A stretch of DNA of 64,000 bases from Sthenelais limicola (Eukaryota; Annelida; Polychaeta; Phyllodocida; Sigalionidae), in NCBI GenBank assembly GCA_942159475.1, contig OW804096.1, positions 44,515,744 through 44,579,743 on the forward strand, in the 5' to 3' direction. Below the pieces are notes generated by a model. That model saw only the letters and a list, made by a program, of their open reading frames with translations. It ran no database searches and was not told the DNA's origin. Positions 47,394 through 60,000 of this stretch are shown piece after piece; position 1 is the first letter of the stretch, and the number at the start of each line of letters is the position of its first letter. Made by a program: the position numbers and the translations under genes.

Positions 47394-47473
47394 AAGGATG
47401 TCAACGCTGGATAGTAAAGTATGTTTAAGGCCAATGATATCGAGCCAGTAAATGAAACCTATGTAAGTCAAAC

Positions 47474-47524
47474 CGCTGGGCAACTCCATTAGTGTTCGTA
47501 AGAATGCGACCGACTTGCCCAGCG
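47474..47524 (+). other. LINE 3' UTR hairpin 3
   Basis: The 10-bp perfect outer stem CGCTGGGCAA/TTGCCCAGCG (47474-47483 with 47515-47524) again encloses exactly 31 bases. The inner module GTGTTC-GTAA-GAATGC (47492-47507) here has a GNRA tetraloop. Flanking loop bases resemble hairpin 1 (CTCCATTA against CTCGATCA on the 5' side, GACCGAC against TACCGGC on the 3' side). The outer stem is unrelated in sequence to that of hairpin 1. Confidence 0.8.
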
Positions 47525-47908
47525 ATACGACAGCATGCAGTTTGCATAGCCAAGTCTGTACCAGACTATGTAACACCTATTTACCATAATATATCTAGTA
47601 TGAACCTAGTACGACCCCTTACAGTAAAATAGGACATATGGATCCCTATAAAGGATTGATAATTAAATCAAACCCAACCACTCGCCTTATACCAAGATGA
47701 AAATTGGTATGGACACAATAAGCTGCCACATCTAATCCTGACTCCTAATGCCAAATAATGTATTATAATGCAAATATGTGTTCACAAATGTATAATATAA
47801 TTTAATGTAAGAGGACTCTCTGGAAGATCTATGGCTAGTATAGATGCGAGCACCTATCTCCAGACATATCGTATATTTCTCACTATGTAACTGTTATAAT
47901 GTACTGGT

Positions 47909-47936
47909 AATAAACAACATCAATCAATCAATCAAT
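47909..47936 (+). terminator. LINE polyadenylation signal and (ATCA)n tail
   Basis: AATAAA at 47909-47914 is followed by four ATCA repeats. Short-repeat 3' tails instead of poly(A) are characteristic of CR1/L2-type LINEs. The tail marks the 3' end of the element. Confidence 0.8.
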
Positions 47937-48610
47937 GTGCTTCTGTAAGTGTGAGATTATAGGTGTTGTAAGAGTGTTGCAAGGTATCACTAGCTCATAT
48001 CTATATAAATAGTGGGTGGGCATTATATAGCGCGAGTAGAATAGCATTTCCCAAATTCAAGGTAATCGAAAAAAAATCGGAGAAATAATTATGTTGTATC
48101 CCGCCAGCTGGATACTATACCATCCTGGATATTATCCCATTATAGGTCATCTACCCACCTTATGGACCTTTTATGGGGACTTTTTAGTTGATTAGATTGT
48201 TGTCACATAGCCATTGAATGCCTTGACATTATAATTCATCGCAAAACAGTATTCCAGTATCACAGCCATTTAAATATTATTTGCAGGAAAAGAATCTCAT
48301 TGCAGTCGAAGCAGACCTTTTCCTCCCTCGGTCCACTGTCCACTCCTTGTGCTTCACGCCGCTACACGGATATCAATAATTGTACATTTTCTATTCCTTG
48401 CCATATAGCGTGCTGAAAACAAGGGAGATGGAAGGGAGAGGGAGAGGAATATGAAGAAAATGTGATTGCCTAAAGGAAGGAGAAAGGGAGAGAAGGTAAC
48501 AAAAGGATAGCGGAGGGTAGGAGCAAGAGAAGAGATGAGGCAGCGACAAAGAAGTGGAAGGGAGACTAGTGCTCCGCGAGCGGCGGGTCTCGAAGTTGAA
48601 AGTAGGTCAC
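47937..48610. other. Non-coding stretch, purine-rich in part
   Basis: 3' flank of the LINE. A GA-rich patch lies at about 48420-48565. No gene seen. Confidence 0.5.
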
Positions 48611-48725
48611 AAAAGTATGATGTCCGCTGAGGTTGGTGCGCTCAGGGATTCACAGCGAAAGGTGTAAGTCGCCCGTGTGGGGATCGAGTCGCTTCCAGAC
48701 CGAATCCTGCCGCTGAACCACAAAC
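48611..48725 (+). mobile_element. Dispersed repeat / SINE-like copy 1
   Basis: AAAAGTATGATGTCCGCTGA then GGTTGGTGCG (48611-48640) recurs in reverse orientation at 60001-60030 and, more diverged, at 59846-59871. Downstream GTGCGCTCAGG could be an A-box-like and GGATCGAGTC a B-box-like element, 40 bases apart, hinting at a tRNA-derived SINE. The pol III signals are weak; the repeat relationship is clear. Confidence 0.5.
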
Positions 48726-49215
48726 AGGAGCTTGGTGTTGGGAAAGGAGACAGTTCACATGTATTAAATGTATGCCAGATAGCTTCAAAGTATCGCCCAA
48801 ACCTAGATTTGACGCGTAATTACAGATGTATAATTGTTTTATTGTGTTAAATAACATTTCAATCATGCAATGTTCCACAAATACCAATGACCACTTTGAT
48901 GGACAGGCAGTGCTAAATATCTTTTTTCTACATGGTATCATGGACTCATATAAGTAGTTTTGTTTCCGATCAGGAGCGATTCATGGATATATAGGCTTAC
49001 ATTATGTGTACACATCACGTTGCCTTGATGGAACCTTTTACTATAATTATTACAGAATGATGTCCCCCGGGTAGATGTCCTAGAACCGAATTTAAGGAGC
49101 TTGCATTGGCTATACGTGAGAGCTGGATTTCAGGTCGATAAGAGAAGTGCCATTTATTCATCTTCATAGAGTTCACCATAACTAAGAGGAAAGGTGTCAT
49201 TCCTCTTCCTTGCAG

Positions 49216-49348
49216 ACTCTTTTACGTGAGTTACTCAGATGGAGCAGCTGCAAGAGGGAGAAAATGTGTACATGCAATTGCAGGGCGTGTGCTAAAGGTT
49301 ACGGACAAGAAAACGTATAAAGATGTCACTCACATAAATGGTTGCTAG
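49216..49348 (+). CDS. Possible terminal exon, product unknown
   Basis: A strong acceptor (tcattcctcttccttgcag, ending 49215) is followed by 43 open codons to a TAG at 49346-49348. The peptide includes LFYVSYSDGAAARGRK and VLKVTDKKTYKDVTHINGC. The same frame is also open upstream of the acceptor to about 49140, so it need not be spliced. No family is recognised. The composition is more protein-like than most frames here. Confidence 0.2.
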
Positions 49349-51380
49349 TTTTGTATGAATTCTCTTCTGAATAACAGGATTATTTATTAAAATAATTATC
49401 ATATATACATGTGCATTATTCATCAAATCAAATTTATTAGGCCTGTCACCGTTTCAAACAATGACCTAAAACTATTTTGGTACCACTCGAAGTATTCTGA
49501 CAGTTATAAGATGGTGAAGAATGAACCGAACTCGATCATAGTATTTTTTTTCAGTTTTTCAGTGGGGTTTTTTATCACAAGTCCCTGGCATGTTTCGCTC
49601 AATATCTAAGCTTAATCGGGGGTAATTAATGTAGAATATATAGAGGTTTATATCAATGAATGAGTATTTGTGTAACACACACAAAGTTAGCAATATTGTG
49701 TATTGTTCAAAATTAGTTTAGTGTAAATTACAAGGAGTTAGTTTAGTTTAGTTCATAAATTCCAAATCTAATGATTATCCAAGTATGTAAAAGTATTCTG
49801 AAAGTGTTGCATGTGAGTATGCAATGACCCAAAACGGGAAGGCAATAATGGAGAAATCCATGGATAATACTATAAATTTGCAAATATTTAAACACAATAC
49901 AAATTTACACAACCGTGTATGGAGAAGCCGGTTGTAGTTTACAGCATTAAAATAAATGAGTGACATCTATAAAAAAAAAAGTACTTTCGATCCAAAATAA
50001 TAGTGTTTCCTGAATGTTTCACCTCAGACAGACAAGTAGCAGCAACATAACACATACAAGGAGAACTATACTTTTATGTTGACAGACACCTGATTCGTGC
50101 TGGTCTCAAGTTCAAACAACATTTCCACCAAATCAACCACGTTCTTGAAAACAGTGCATCTGTTTACTTTATGTTTACTTCATGACACTTTATTTTTTCA
50201 AAATGAGAAAACTCGTCGATAGCAAAAGTTTTAAATGGGTGAAAATAAGGCTCGCCATGGGAAGATGTATAAGTACATACTAGGCCTATAACTATAAAGA
50301 ATAACCTTGCAAGAGTGGCGAGTATACCCGGTGATGGAGATAACAAGTAAGGTGATACATTAATGTATAATATCTACTTTTCCCCATCCAATTCGCCAGG
50401 AAGTTAACTCCACATTTATAAATGTCTACAGAAGGAGGTCACGCATCCTAGCTTGGAGGCCCTTATTTGTTTGCTAGATTATGCCACTCGCCAGTGACAA
50501 GCTGATCAAAGCGTGTCATGGAATATCTACAACTAACTCAGAGACATGCACAACTAGACACAATACACCTCTGTAGGCTATGACGTCACTCTAGCCATTA
50601 TTCCGGTCACGTCGGAGCTTTTATCCCTGCTAGAAACAAGGGAACCAACAACAAATCCCAGACATTTTGAGACAACAATTTTGAACACCCCGTTTCACCA
50701 ATAGAAATTCGTCGCTCCAAGGAATCGAGTAGTCTGCATCTGATAAAGATGTTTTCAACGCAATTAGACCTAACTAACCCGCTGTTCCCTCTTCCATAAT
50801 AATGACCTTATTGCTCTAACTCTGTCTCCATCACATAACTCCCCTTCTTCCCTATTGAGTTGCTTTCAAGTTTAATATGTGATGTTTCAGTTCTCAAACT
50901 GAACATTGGATACATGAGCTATTGTGGGAACATATTTCTTATGATAGTTTCTGAAATGATAAGATCGTCTTTGCAAATTTAAAAAGAAATGTAAGGACCA
51001 AATACTAGCTGTTCCCTAAGTTGCTATTGATGGTATTTTCAGCCAAACCATGCTATTGCCACGATCAGTCGAGATTTACACTAAAGGGGAATTACAGTTG
51101 AGAAAAAGGAAAATGAGAACATCCCACTGCCAAGAGCAATTTGAAAAAATATCGCGAAGAATTTCTGGCAGTACCTTGCCTTTTGAGTAATTCTCCTAAC
51201 GGCTATAACCAATGGTTGATAATTAATACAAAGGACCTTTGTCAATTCTCTTTATGAATATACACGCACATTTATCATAGGATTTAAATCGCCATTGATG
51301 TGATATGAGCTCTTTTTAAGCAGGGGATGTTCTTCCATGAGATTCCTTGATAGATAGGCCGGGGGTCCGAGTGTCACTTA
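49349..51380. other. Non-coding stretch, no supportable gene
   Basis: Short frames only, without domain signatures or visible repeats. Confidence 0.5.
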
Positions 51381-51389
51381 TCCCCTGGA

Positions 51390-51396
51390 TATATAA
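51390..51396 (+). promoter_or_regulatory. TATA-box-like element
   Basis: TATATAA lies 58 bases before the ATG of the candidate signal-peptide exon. A pyrimidine-rich initiator-like stretch (TTTTTCCTCTT) lies 22-32 bases downstream. In AT-rich DNA such words are common; position relative to the candidate exon is the only support. Confidence 0.2.
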
Positions 51397-51453
51397 TTAT
51401 TATCATTATATATGGTATTTTTCCTCTTATTAACATTCATTTTATGGAGGAAA

Positions 51454-51490
51454 ATGGACATCTTCTTCCTATGGTTCCTTTGTGTCAGCG
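51454..51490 (+). CDS. Candidate first exon encoding a signal peptide
   Basis: The ATG at 51454, in A-rich context (GGAAAATGG), encodes MDIFFLWFLCVS plus the first base of a Gly or similar codon. A good donor (G|GTAAGG, 51491) follows. A short hydrophobic N-terminus ending at a phase-1 intron is the classic first exon of animal secreted and cell-surface proteins. Known of that class: the mature protein is carried by downstream symmetric phase-1 exons. One downstream segment starts in the compatible phase (60656-60774), but 9 kb away and without a recognised domain. The product is therefore unknown. Confidence 0.28.
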
Positions 51491-54400
51491 GTAAGGATAA
51501 TATATGAAAGTAGACGTCCCATACCTGGCATGGGCTATTGGATTCTTATCTTTCATGATCTTTTGCAGTGGCTTTAAAGCCTCGACCAGTGAATGACAAT
51601 AACTGTCATATCAGCAAGTGTTCTATGGTTTCGTATGATCCAAACAGCGTATTTAGGGTGACACCATAATAGCTTTTAGAATATTTAATTTGCTTTGATT
51701 GATATGAATACCACCGTAGAGCTAGATTAACCTTACCAACTTACTAGTGTTTGAGACTAAACCAGAGGCCATTATTCCGGTGCTGAATTATACGTTGATA
51801 TGAGCAACGAGTGTATAATCTCGTTGATATGCGGCAATGCATATGTCGAAAATATCGATGGACTGCTGTTTCTTTACGTAGGGAATAGACGCAATTTCAA
51901 GAGAAGTTACGCATACAAGTTCCTAAAAGGGAATTTCTCAGACTGTTGAAGTAACACATCTTTTTACTTTTCAAATGAATACAAATTGGAACCCATGTTC
52001 TGGAGACATCATATTTTCTAATTATCCATGAAAACTCTTCAAACTGGGGTTTAAAAGTGTTCTCGTAAATACCTTGAAGAGTCCTTTCTCCTAATTGTTT
52101 GAAATGTATATTTTAACAAGATGTCTATGCATTCTATACTTACTTGGATGATACAGCAATGTATTACCGAATATTGACAAATCTAATATCAACTTTCGGT
52201 TTCAACCAACACCTTCAACATTCAGATCATAACCTAAAGATGTAACGCGTCGTAGCGACCTGTTGATTGATACTATGAGTCATTTTGTTAAAGCAGGTGA
52301 GTTGGAAAAATGGGGTGAACACGCCACAATAGGGGCATGCACGTGAAGAAAAAAAAGGTGAAAGGGAGATTGTTGGGAGTCCAATTAACACAACCCCGTG
52401 TATACTCACTGGTAGAGCTTTAGTCATGCTATGAATTCTAATCGTGGTATTCAATTGATGATTTATGGTTTTGATCTCTATGACAGAGAGCAAGATCGAG
52501 TAGAAAAGGTAAAAAGACATTTGCCACGTAAAGTCAAAAGCTATGCTTATAACATATCACAGGCCATCTCATAAGTTATCATAGGTTTTAACCAATGTGT
52601 CACACCATGGGGCTGCCATTCTTTTCTGTCCATGCCTATCTTGGGTCAAAGGAAGGCACTTAAATATACGGTCTAGATACAAACGCCATCTTATCTTTCT
52701 AGAATCACCTGCATGATGTCAAATTTTATGTGCCGAATGACGCTTTGAAAAACTGAAAAAAGTAACGTTACACCTTTTACCCTCTCAAAGTGGGATTCTT
52801 ATTTAGTTTAGTTATGATCCTACTGATACTATTTGTTTATATTATTGTGTTTAAGCAAAACAGCATTGCCTTAATTAAATAGATGATTGACTGATCACTG
52901 AAACACGAGTGTTACACGCCAAAAGGATTTTAACTATTATTTTTTCATCTGCATGTTAATTAACTATACTGCCCAACTATTAGTTTTTATTCACCCCATG
53001 GTCACTAATAAAGGTGAAATGTTAACAACATAGACATAAAATCAGCTTCAATACTTTTCTTTGCGCTCCAAACGTACCCTGCTCAGTAGATCGTTGGTAG
53101 TGAGTTCACACAAAACATATACTCTTAGGGAGGATCTATATCTCAATAGCGGAGTTGCATGCACGTCATCTTGAATCTTGATTTGCATGGAATTATTATA
53201 AAATCTATAGAAAACAAGCTGTCCAGCATGGAATATTTATTGATGATCTAATGTCAATATCCATGTGTAATACAGGTTTTCGTAACACAAACCATCTTCT
53301 TTCCCACAAGCTATGATATTGGTGAAAACATTCTTGTAATTTTCCATTAAAATGTTGCTAAATATTTGTATATCAGATTTGAACTAAATTCATTCCAGCA
53401 TGCACTGTGATAGACATGCACAGTGAGTCATGAAAACCCCCTATTCGTATCCTCATTCATTTCCAGCCAAGAAACTATTCCAGATGCAATGTATTGGCTA
53501 CCACATCTACAACTAATATAAAGGACTTTTATCCTACACACCCCTAATAAATATTTACATCACCCCCATTTATCAGTTGGTTCTCATATTGAAACATATC
53601 GACCACATACATACGAAACTAAACATATTAGATGGGCTCTTCACATATAGTACATGCAAGATATTCATTTCCCTATCTTATTTTGATACTTAATCAAATC
53701 GGCTAAACAACTCAACAGCCTCGTCAAGAAACATGGTTCCCGATGTTATAGTTAAGCCCCTATTTTTATTTAATGTCACGTAATGTATTTGCCTTGTTCA
53801 GCTTACTAGATGACTTCTCCCATTGAAGTAATTTTTTCTTCATAACATAATGTTAAACTTCTTGAACTTTAGTAAAGCACATTTTTATCATATTATCATT
53901 GTCTTTTACTAATATAATCGAGCGTTCCCTACATTTTGAACTTTTGATAATGTCCGCAGATATACCGTTATAAAGAACATTTATTTCTTATAGTGTATGG
54001 ATCATTGTGTGGGGGTGTTGTTACCTGGGTATGAACAGCCTTTGTAGATGCACCTGGGCGAGAAGTGACAGTTTGAGAATGGATAGGTCAAGAGTGAAGC
54101 TCCCACTTTTTCTAGTTGAACAGTTTGTTGAGGGTTCCTTCAAGACTGTTATACCTGTTAAAGACACTATGGTTGGAAGGAAGAGGGGAAAGCAAGAAAG
54201 ACAGTAAAAGGGAGGAAGAAAAGAGAAGAGGGGAGCTATTTCATTGAATGAATTCAGAAGTAGCTGTTTTTCCTATAGAGCCAAACCTTAATATTGACCG
54301 ATATCAAGATGAAATAACTATGTCTCCCCTGTGAGGACGCATACTATGATATGATACTTTTAATAATTCCAAGACTTGTATAAGACTTTGATACGAGCAA

Positions 54401-55111
54401 AATGGCAAAGATTCAGGTAATTGCCCATAAATATGTCAATTATTATACTTCATGCTGTTTGTTGGCATATACAGGACAATGGATAGGCAGGCACCTGTTT
54501 CCCTTCGATATATATATATATATATACACTACTAGCCAACTCAGGCAGAATATACTAGAATTTGGAACAGGATGCCTCTATATGCCTTGACCACAGTGGC
54601 AAAGGTCACATTCCATATGTCAACAGGTGATGTTATAGACCAAAGCCCCAAGGTAATTTATGTGATGGATCCAGCCGCTATTGACGACCTCCCTCGGGGT
54701 TGATAAGAACCTGTCTGCCTGCTGAGTTGTACAAATACAAGTGGGGAAGGATCCCTTTGGCACAACCTTGAGGAATGTGAATAGGCATCAGGTGACTTCC
54801 AAGATTTTCGGTCTTGGTAGTTTAATGGGTTTTAAAATTATGGATTCTAATTATTCTAATTTATCTGTAGACTGTTACCTGAATAAATTAAAAAGAAAAA
54901 ATACACCAAACAGCTTCTCGACACATATCCTAGATTGATGTGATGTTGTTCTTTTATTAAACATAACAGTTTAATTGTTCAATATTGTCAGGATTATATT
55001 AAGGATGTTCTTTTTTTCTTGAATTTTCTCTGTCAACACTGTACTAAGTAGGTGTCTATCGTACCATATACCATTTTAAATTATGTAAAATTTATTTAAT
55101 TTAAACTGCAG
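51491..55111. other. Non-coding stretch, no supportable gene
   Basis: A (TA)n tract lies at about 54510-54527. No domain-bearing frame or transposon end seen. Confidence 0.45.
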
Positions 55112-55186
55112 GAGTCCATCCCTAAAATCATCGCTGGTGTCCCCCTCTTCCACGATCAAGGCTGGTGGTTAGTATTCGACATGAAA
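55112..55186 (+). CDS. Possible internal exon, product unknown
   Basis: An AT-rich acceptor (ttaatttaaactgcag) and a donor (AAA|GTAAGA) bracket 75 bases. They encode ESIPKIIAGVPLFHDQGWWL and then VFDMK, phase 0 at both ends. The segment is clearly richer in G+C than its flanks. GVPLFHDQ recalls the UDP-glycosyltransferase signature, but the spacing to the upstream IP is two residues too long and W-W does not fit, so I do not assign it. Confidence 0.22.
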
Positions 55187-58100
55187 GTAAGAAAATAGTT
55201 CCGGATTCGTCGTCTGTAGAAGTAGTAGAGAGAATTCAAAACAAGTAACGGCAATATAACATCTCGTGTTCTCTATACCACACCTGTATTGTACATGTGT
55301 ATTATTCTGTGGTTAGCATGCCATCAGGGGACCATTCGCCCACGCGTTATTTCAGCAAATGTAGGAGGACAGAGTTGTGGTTTCTTCTGTACCCGGTGGT
55401 TAAAATAGCGAGTGTAGAATCTGTGGTTTGGACTTCAAAACAATCTGTGCAGCGAATATAATGATGTGGCATATCATTGTAAAAAAGGGCAAAAATGAGG
55501 CGAAAGGTTGGGGCACTGCCACTTTTACAGATTACATAGTGGAGTGTGGTAGATGTGCACGTAGGAGCGACCTGACATAGAACATGAAGGCAGACAAATC
55601 TACACTATCCATTTATTCACGGTGCCCTTTACACGATTAACTCCATATTCATAAAAACGTTGGTAGTCTGTTATACATACCCACAGTGATCCTAATGTCT
55701 AATAATTCACAAAAGGGCCATCTTTGTTAAGGATTTGATCAAAATAAAAATGAAGATAATAATTATGATTGGAATTGTGATTTCAATGGTAAATTACTAC
55801 ATGTAGCTTCTTTCCATTACAACAGCGATCTAAAGTTGTTCATCGTAGTAAACTAGGCGCTGCATGTAGACCTACATATGATATAGGCCTATAATACATG
55901 TAATACGAAAGCCTAAGATTCTGTGGATTCATAGACGCATCTATTTTATAGATCTATACATAATAAAAGACCATTTACTTGGCAAGCAGCTAGCATAGCT
56001 TTTTTTTAATGAATGTCTACAATCTGTTAATGTTATACAGTGGGACAGTATAGTAAACGTTGCTTATGCTAAGTAAATGCCTAATACAAATTGTCTTGAA
56101 TAGGCATTAGTTTTTTCTCCCTATGTACTTCACCCCACGCCGCTATTTTTATCTACGTCCATGCGATCTATTTGATCCATCACAGAGATGTAAGCTGTGG
56201 GGAGATGTACATTTACACGAGGTCAAGGGGTCGAAAGGGACAATGGATAGGGTAGCTGTGTAATTTAGGGTAGTATAGTTAGTCATCATATTTCCATGCT
56301 TATATTTATAGGTTCAAATTCGACATACATATTAGAACTGGAGTAAATAACCATCAAGTTGGAGCTTGGAAATATAGTTGCAAATACTAATAATTCTTAA
56401 ATAAACGAAATATCCCAAGGATCTGTGTACTCGATGCTTTTATTACTTATGATCATTTGTAATGAGAGGTCAATTTGTTGCCGGTGACATACACTTCCCC
56501 CCGCTTGCTCAAAGCAGAATTCACTTGTTGGTGATGCCCATATATGGTCATGGTACGATAGCAAGCAGTGCCACTTAACACCGATGTTACTAGTGTCCTT
56601 GATCTTCGAATAAACATCTCAGTCAAAATTGAAATAAAAACAACACGCTGATAACGTTTCTATGGATACCTTAGCCATAACTGTATACAACAACAAAATA
56701 AAACAAAAACATACTGATAACCCTTCACCTAATATCTCTGATAGGGATTGTAAACAGCGAAATTTAATATGAAGCGAAATGTTTAAATAGTGCAAAGGAA
56801 TCAGTGCAGATCGCGCGAGGGCCTGGATATCGGGCTCCATTTCCCATTTTAGATTCAATGTGCATATTGTATATATTATATATGATATGGTGTGTGTATA
56901 CAACAGAGGCCAAGATGGCTGGTTATAGACTGTGTATGCACTTACAGTTCACATGTAATGTAAACAATTCGTAAAAAATAATTACAAATCCCATTGTCTT
57001 ATATCAAAATGTTTAATGATTTAACGCCTGCATGGTGGATATCATGAGTCATTTTTGTGGCAAGATGGAACTTCACAATAGCATGTTTTCCATGTAATAT
57101 CCATGTCATAGGGGGTTTTTTAAATGTTAAAAAATTAAATGAAATGACATTCCAAACAAAAAATCTTCCCAGATTGATTCAAAAAGTCCTGAGAGAATTC
57201 CCAGTCCATACACCTTATTAATGTAGGAATTAAGCTTTTATTGAAATGTCTTCCCAGAAGGATCTTTGTACATTCACAAACACACAAATATTCCTTCCGA
57301 TACATATAATACATATAACCACATTAATTGTGTACATGTATGTATGTACATTATTATTTCTATCATATATATATGCGGCAATGCAGGTGTCTGTCAGCAT
57401 CAGCATGTATCAAATAAATTGTATAACCTTTGTGATAATCTATGGTATCAGACGAGTTATTGAATGAGATTATATCATCTTAGAGTGAGAGGATTCCTCT
57501 TACACTAAAGTCTAACGTTCAAGAGCAATCCATGCATGTTCTTGCCGATTGTAGGGGTATTTTTTTTTAATCTAAAAACAAGATTACTGTATAAATTTGC
57601 AAGTTATTTCTGGAAGGAAATTGGTATATCATTAACGTTTCGGGTTTTGTCAAGTTGTCATTCTCACTCATCTCACTATACGAGGGGGCGTCGGAGCACA
57701 TCTATTGTCAACAGCTGATCATGATTTGAGAGGCATTCATACAATGATTCCACAGCAGGGGACACAGTTTCACTGGCCCCGAGCCCAAGCTTTATCAAAA
57801 TAGAAACTCATATCTTGGAAAACGAGTATCAGTTAAAATCGTGCTCAGTATGCTTGTTGTATCCCTAGCCAACATGGGATGTCCCATATATCTTTTTGTT
57901 TTAAATTAATACGTCGCGGTTGCACACATTTTACTATATTTCGTTTTGGTTTCAATTAATACATTGCTGTTGAGCACTTTTTACTGAAGCTCAAAACTGT
58001 ACAGGATAAGGATCCCAGACAAGGGGACATAGAAAGAGAGGGAGAGATAACAAGAATGGTTTCTAAGTTCATGTAATTATATGTATTATAGGTCAATAGG

Positions 58101-58488
58101 TTGATGGGACGTTGTCATGCTAAGTGTTATATGAGTCTTTGAAGTAATGCCAACAACTGGTTTTGTGTTCTGCTCATAAAAGCACCAGCTGTTAGAATTC
58201 TAGCGTGCTTTAAAATATGATCTAGAGATTCGAATTCGTTTCTATTTTAATTAGGCCAAATATCTTTGCATGGTTTTTTGTCTCCGTGGCACGCCACCAG
58301 GAGTTATTGATGTGCATGATTTTACAGACGGAGCATGATATAATCCTGTACTAACATGATTACCAAATACTTTGGATAGATGAGACCCTGCCTGTTAATG
58401 TTCAAGACTTACGCACAACTGAATTGATTCAAGAATGCCCTATCAATGGGTTTTCTCTTTAAGAATAACCAGAAATATTACTATACTA
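55187..58488. other. Non-coding stretch, no supportable gene
   Basis: AT-rich, with short frames only. No tandem array or inverted-repeat element recognised. Confidence 0.5.
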
Positions 58489-58640
58489 ATGTACTTCGAT
58501 GTTAGGGCCCATGTAGATTTACTGTATGTATTTTGATGCTAGGACCCATACGGATCTCTTATAGTGTATGTATTCTGATGTTAGGGCCCGGTAAGGGCCC
58601 ATAACTCTTAGAGTATGCATTTTGATGCTAGGCCATCTCA
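58489..58640 (+). repeat. Degenerate tandem repeat, four units of 37-47 bp
   Basis: Units begin ATGTACTTCGATGTTAGGGC (58489), ATGTATTTTGATGCTAGGAC (58526), ATGTATTCTGATGTTAGGGC (58568) and ATGCATTTTGATGCTAGGCC (58615). Unit length grows by small insertions. Confidence 0.85.
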
Positions 58641-59845
58641 CATGATAGTTCAAATGTCTCACTAGAGATGGCGTATACTGCAAAACCATAAACAGCGGCC
58701 AACCCAAGCGTTTCGCCTCCAGATAAATGTTCTTAATATGGAATTAATTATCAGACATTTGCAGTTAATTCTCTCATTAATGAGTCTATATTAGTAGAGC
58801 AAAGCTGCACACTTTAGAAAAAAGATCAGTAGATATGAACTGATGCCAGGATGGTTGATTTTATGATTTACATAAGTACTATCTAGGGCTGTCCTGGGAA
58901 TCAAATTAACATCTATTTTAACTTAGAGATGAACCCTTTGATCTATAATGAATAGTTACTTCTTTCCATAACATCGGACTTTTTTTCCATTTCTTTCAAG
59001 ACATATCTGCAGAGGAAAGATTGAGAAACGTTTGGTCTCTTGTGGTATAGAAGATTAATATGTTCTCAAAAATTGTAAGGTCTCGTCTCGTAAGTAATCT
59101 GCATTTCATTTACCCCAATCGGGCTTACTTTTCATATCTTGGAATATTTGAATGAAAAGGTTTAAGATAACGTCGTTAGAGTGTCATAAAATACGAAAAG
59201 GTCAAGAAAGGGTCAAAGGGAGACTGGTTCAAGCTTAGCATTGTATAGGCCAGATGGCAGGAATCGGAATAAAACCTTAAAAAATATGTTCTTAGTAGGC
59301 ATTTTGAACTTCATTTGATTCGTAATGTCACTGATTTCACTAGGCTCCTTTGGACTTGGGACAAATCAGCTACTGCCATGTCCCACGACTGCACATCACT
59401 CCACCAAGTCACGATTTCCCTTGATAGTAATGTATGTTATTAAACATTATTAAGGATCTACGTGGATTTATAAACACTAACGATTGCATATGAACATATA
59501 TGATCTGTGCAACACACCCATTAGTTGGATCAGCCAATAGAAGATTTAGGGAGAATACAATTTGAAGTTAGAATGGAAGCATACATCAATTATTAATAAC
59601 GATAACTCTTAATTCCAAGTCAAAACCTAATGACAAATGTTTATAAATATAAGTACCTGTTATAATGATAACAATTTTCAATAAATTCGTTCGTTTCAAC
59701 TCCGATTACATATTATGTATGGCATTAAGCATATTATGTAATTTAAACGTAGAGGTAAGTATAGGGTTTAACTGGAATTGACCACTTTGGCTGTCAATAC
59801 CCTCCGCAAGTCATTTTGTTATACGTGATAAGATTCTGTAAGCAT
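58641..59845. other. Non-coding stretch, no supportable gene
   Basis: No recognised frame or repeat. Confidence 0.5.
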
Positions 59846-59871
59846 GTACCAACCACAGCGGACATCACAAT
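59846..59871 (-). repeat. Dispersed repeat copy 3 (diverged)
   Basis: On the minus strand GTGATGTCCGCTGTGGTTGG matches the core of the repeat at 48611 and 60001 with few differences. It lies 155 bases from copy 2 in the same orientation. Confidence 0.6.
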
Positions 59872-60000
59872 AATTAGTATTACTTTAAAATGACTAAACT
59901 TCGGCTAGATCGCAGCTGAACGGAATTACTACGGGTAGGGTATGTCTCGGCTATGAACGGGCGATTTAGCAGTGAGCAGCGGTAGTGACGCTTTCGAATT

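Larger units (their letters stand above)
45160..47936 (+). mobile_element. 5'-truncated CR1/Jockey-type LINE
   Basis: The element holds an intact RT frame (45175-47232), a 3' UTR of about 680 bases with three structured hairpins, an AATAAA at 47909-47914 and an (ATCA)4 tail (47919-47936). The apurinic endonuclease domain that normally precedes RT in this group is missing, so the copy is 5'-truncated and not autonomous. Frame homology may extend slightly upstream of the TAA at 45160-45162. The intact frame argues for recent insertion. No clear target duplication was found; CR1-like elements often lack one. Confidence 0.85.

Noticed and set aside
55112..55186. UDP-glycosyltransferase assignment for GVPLFHDQ
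   Set aside because: The spacing between the two conserved Pro-containing parts is wrong by two residues and the following residues do not fit the family.
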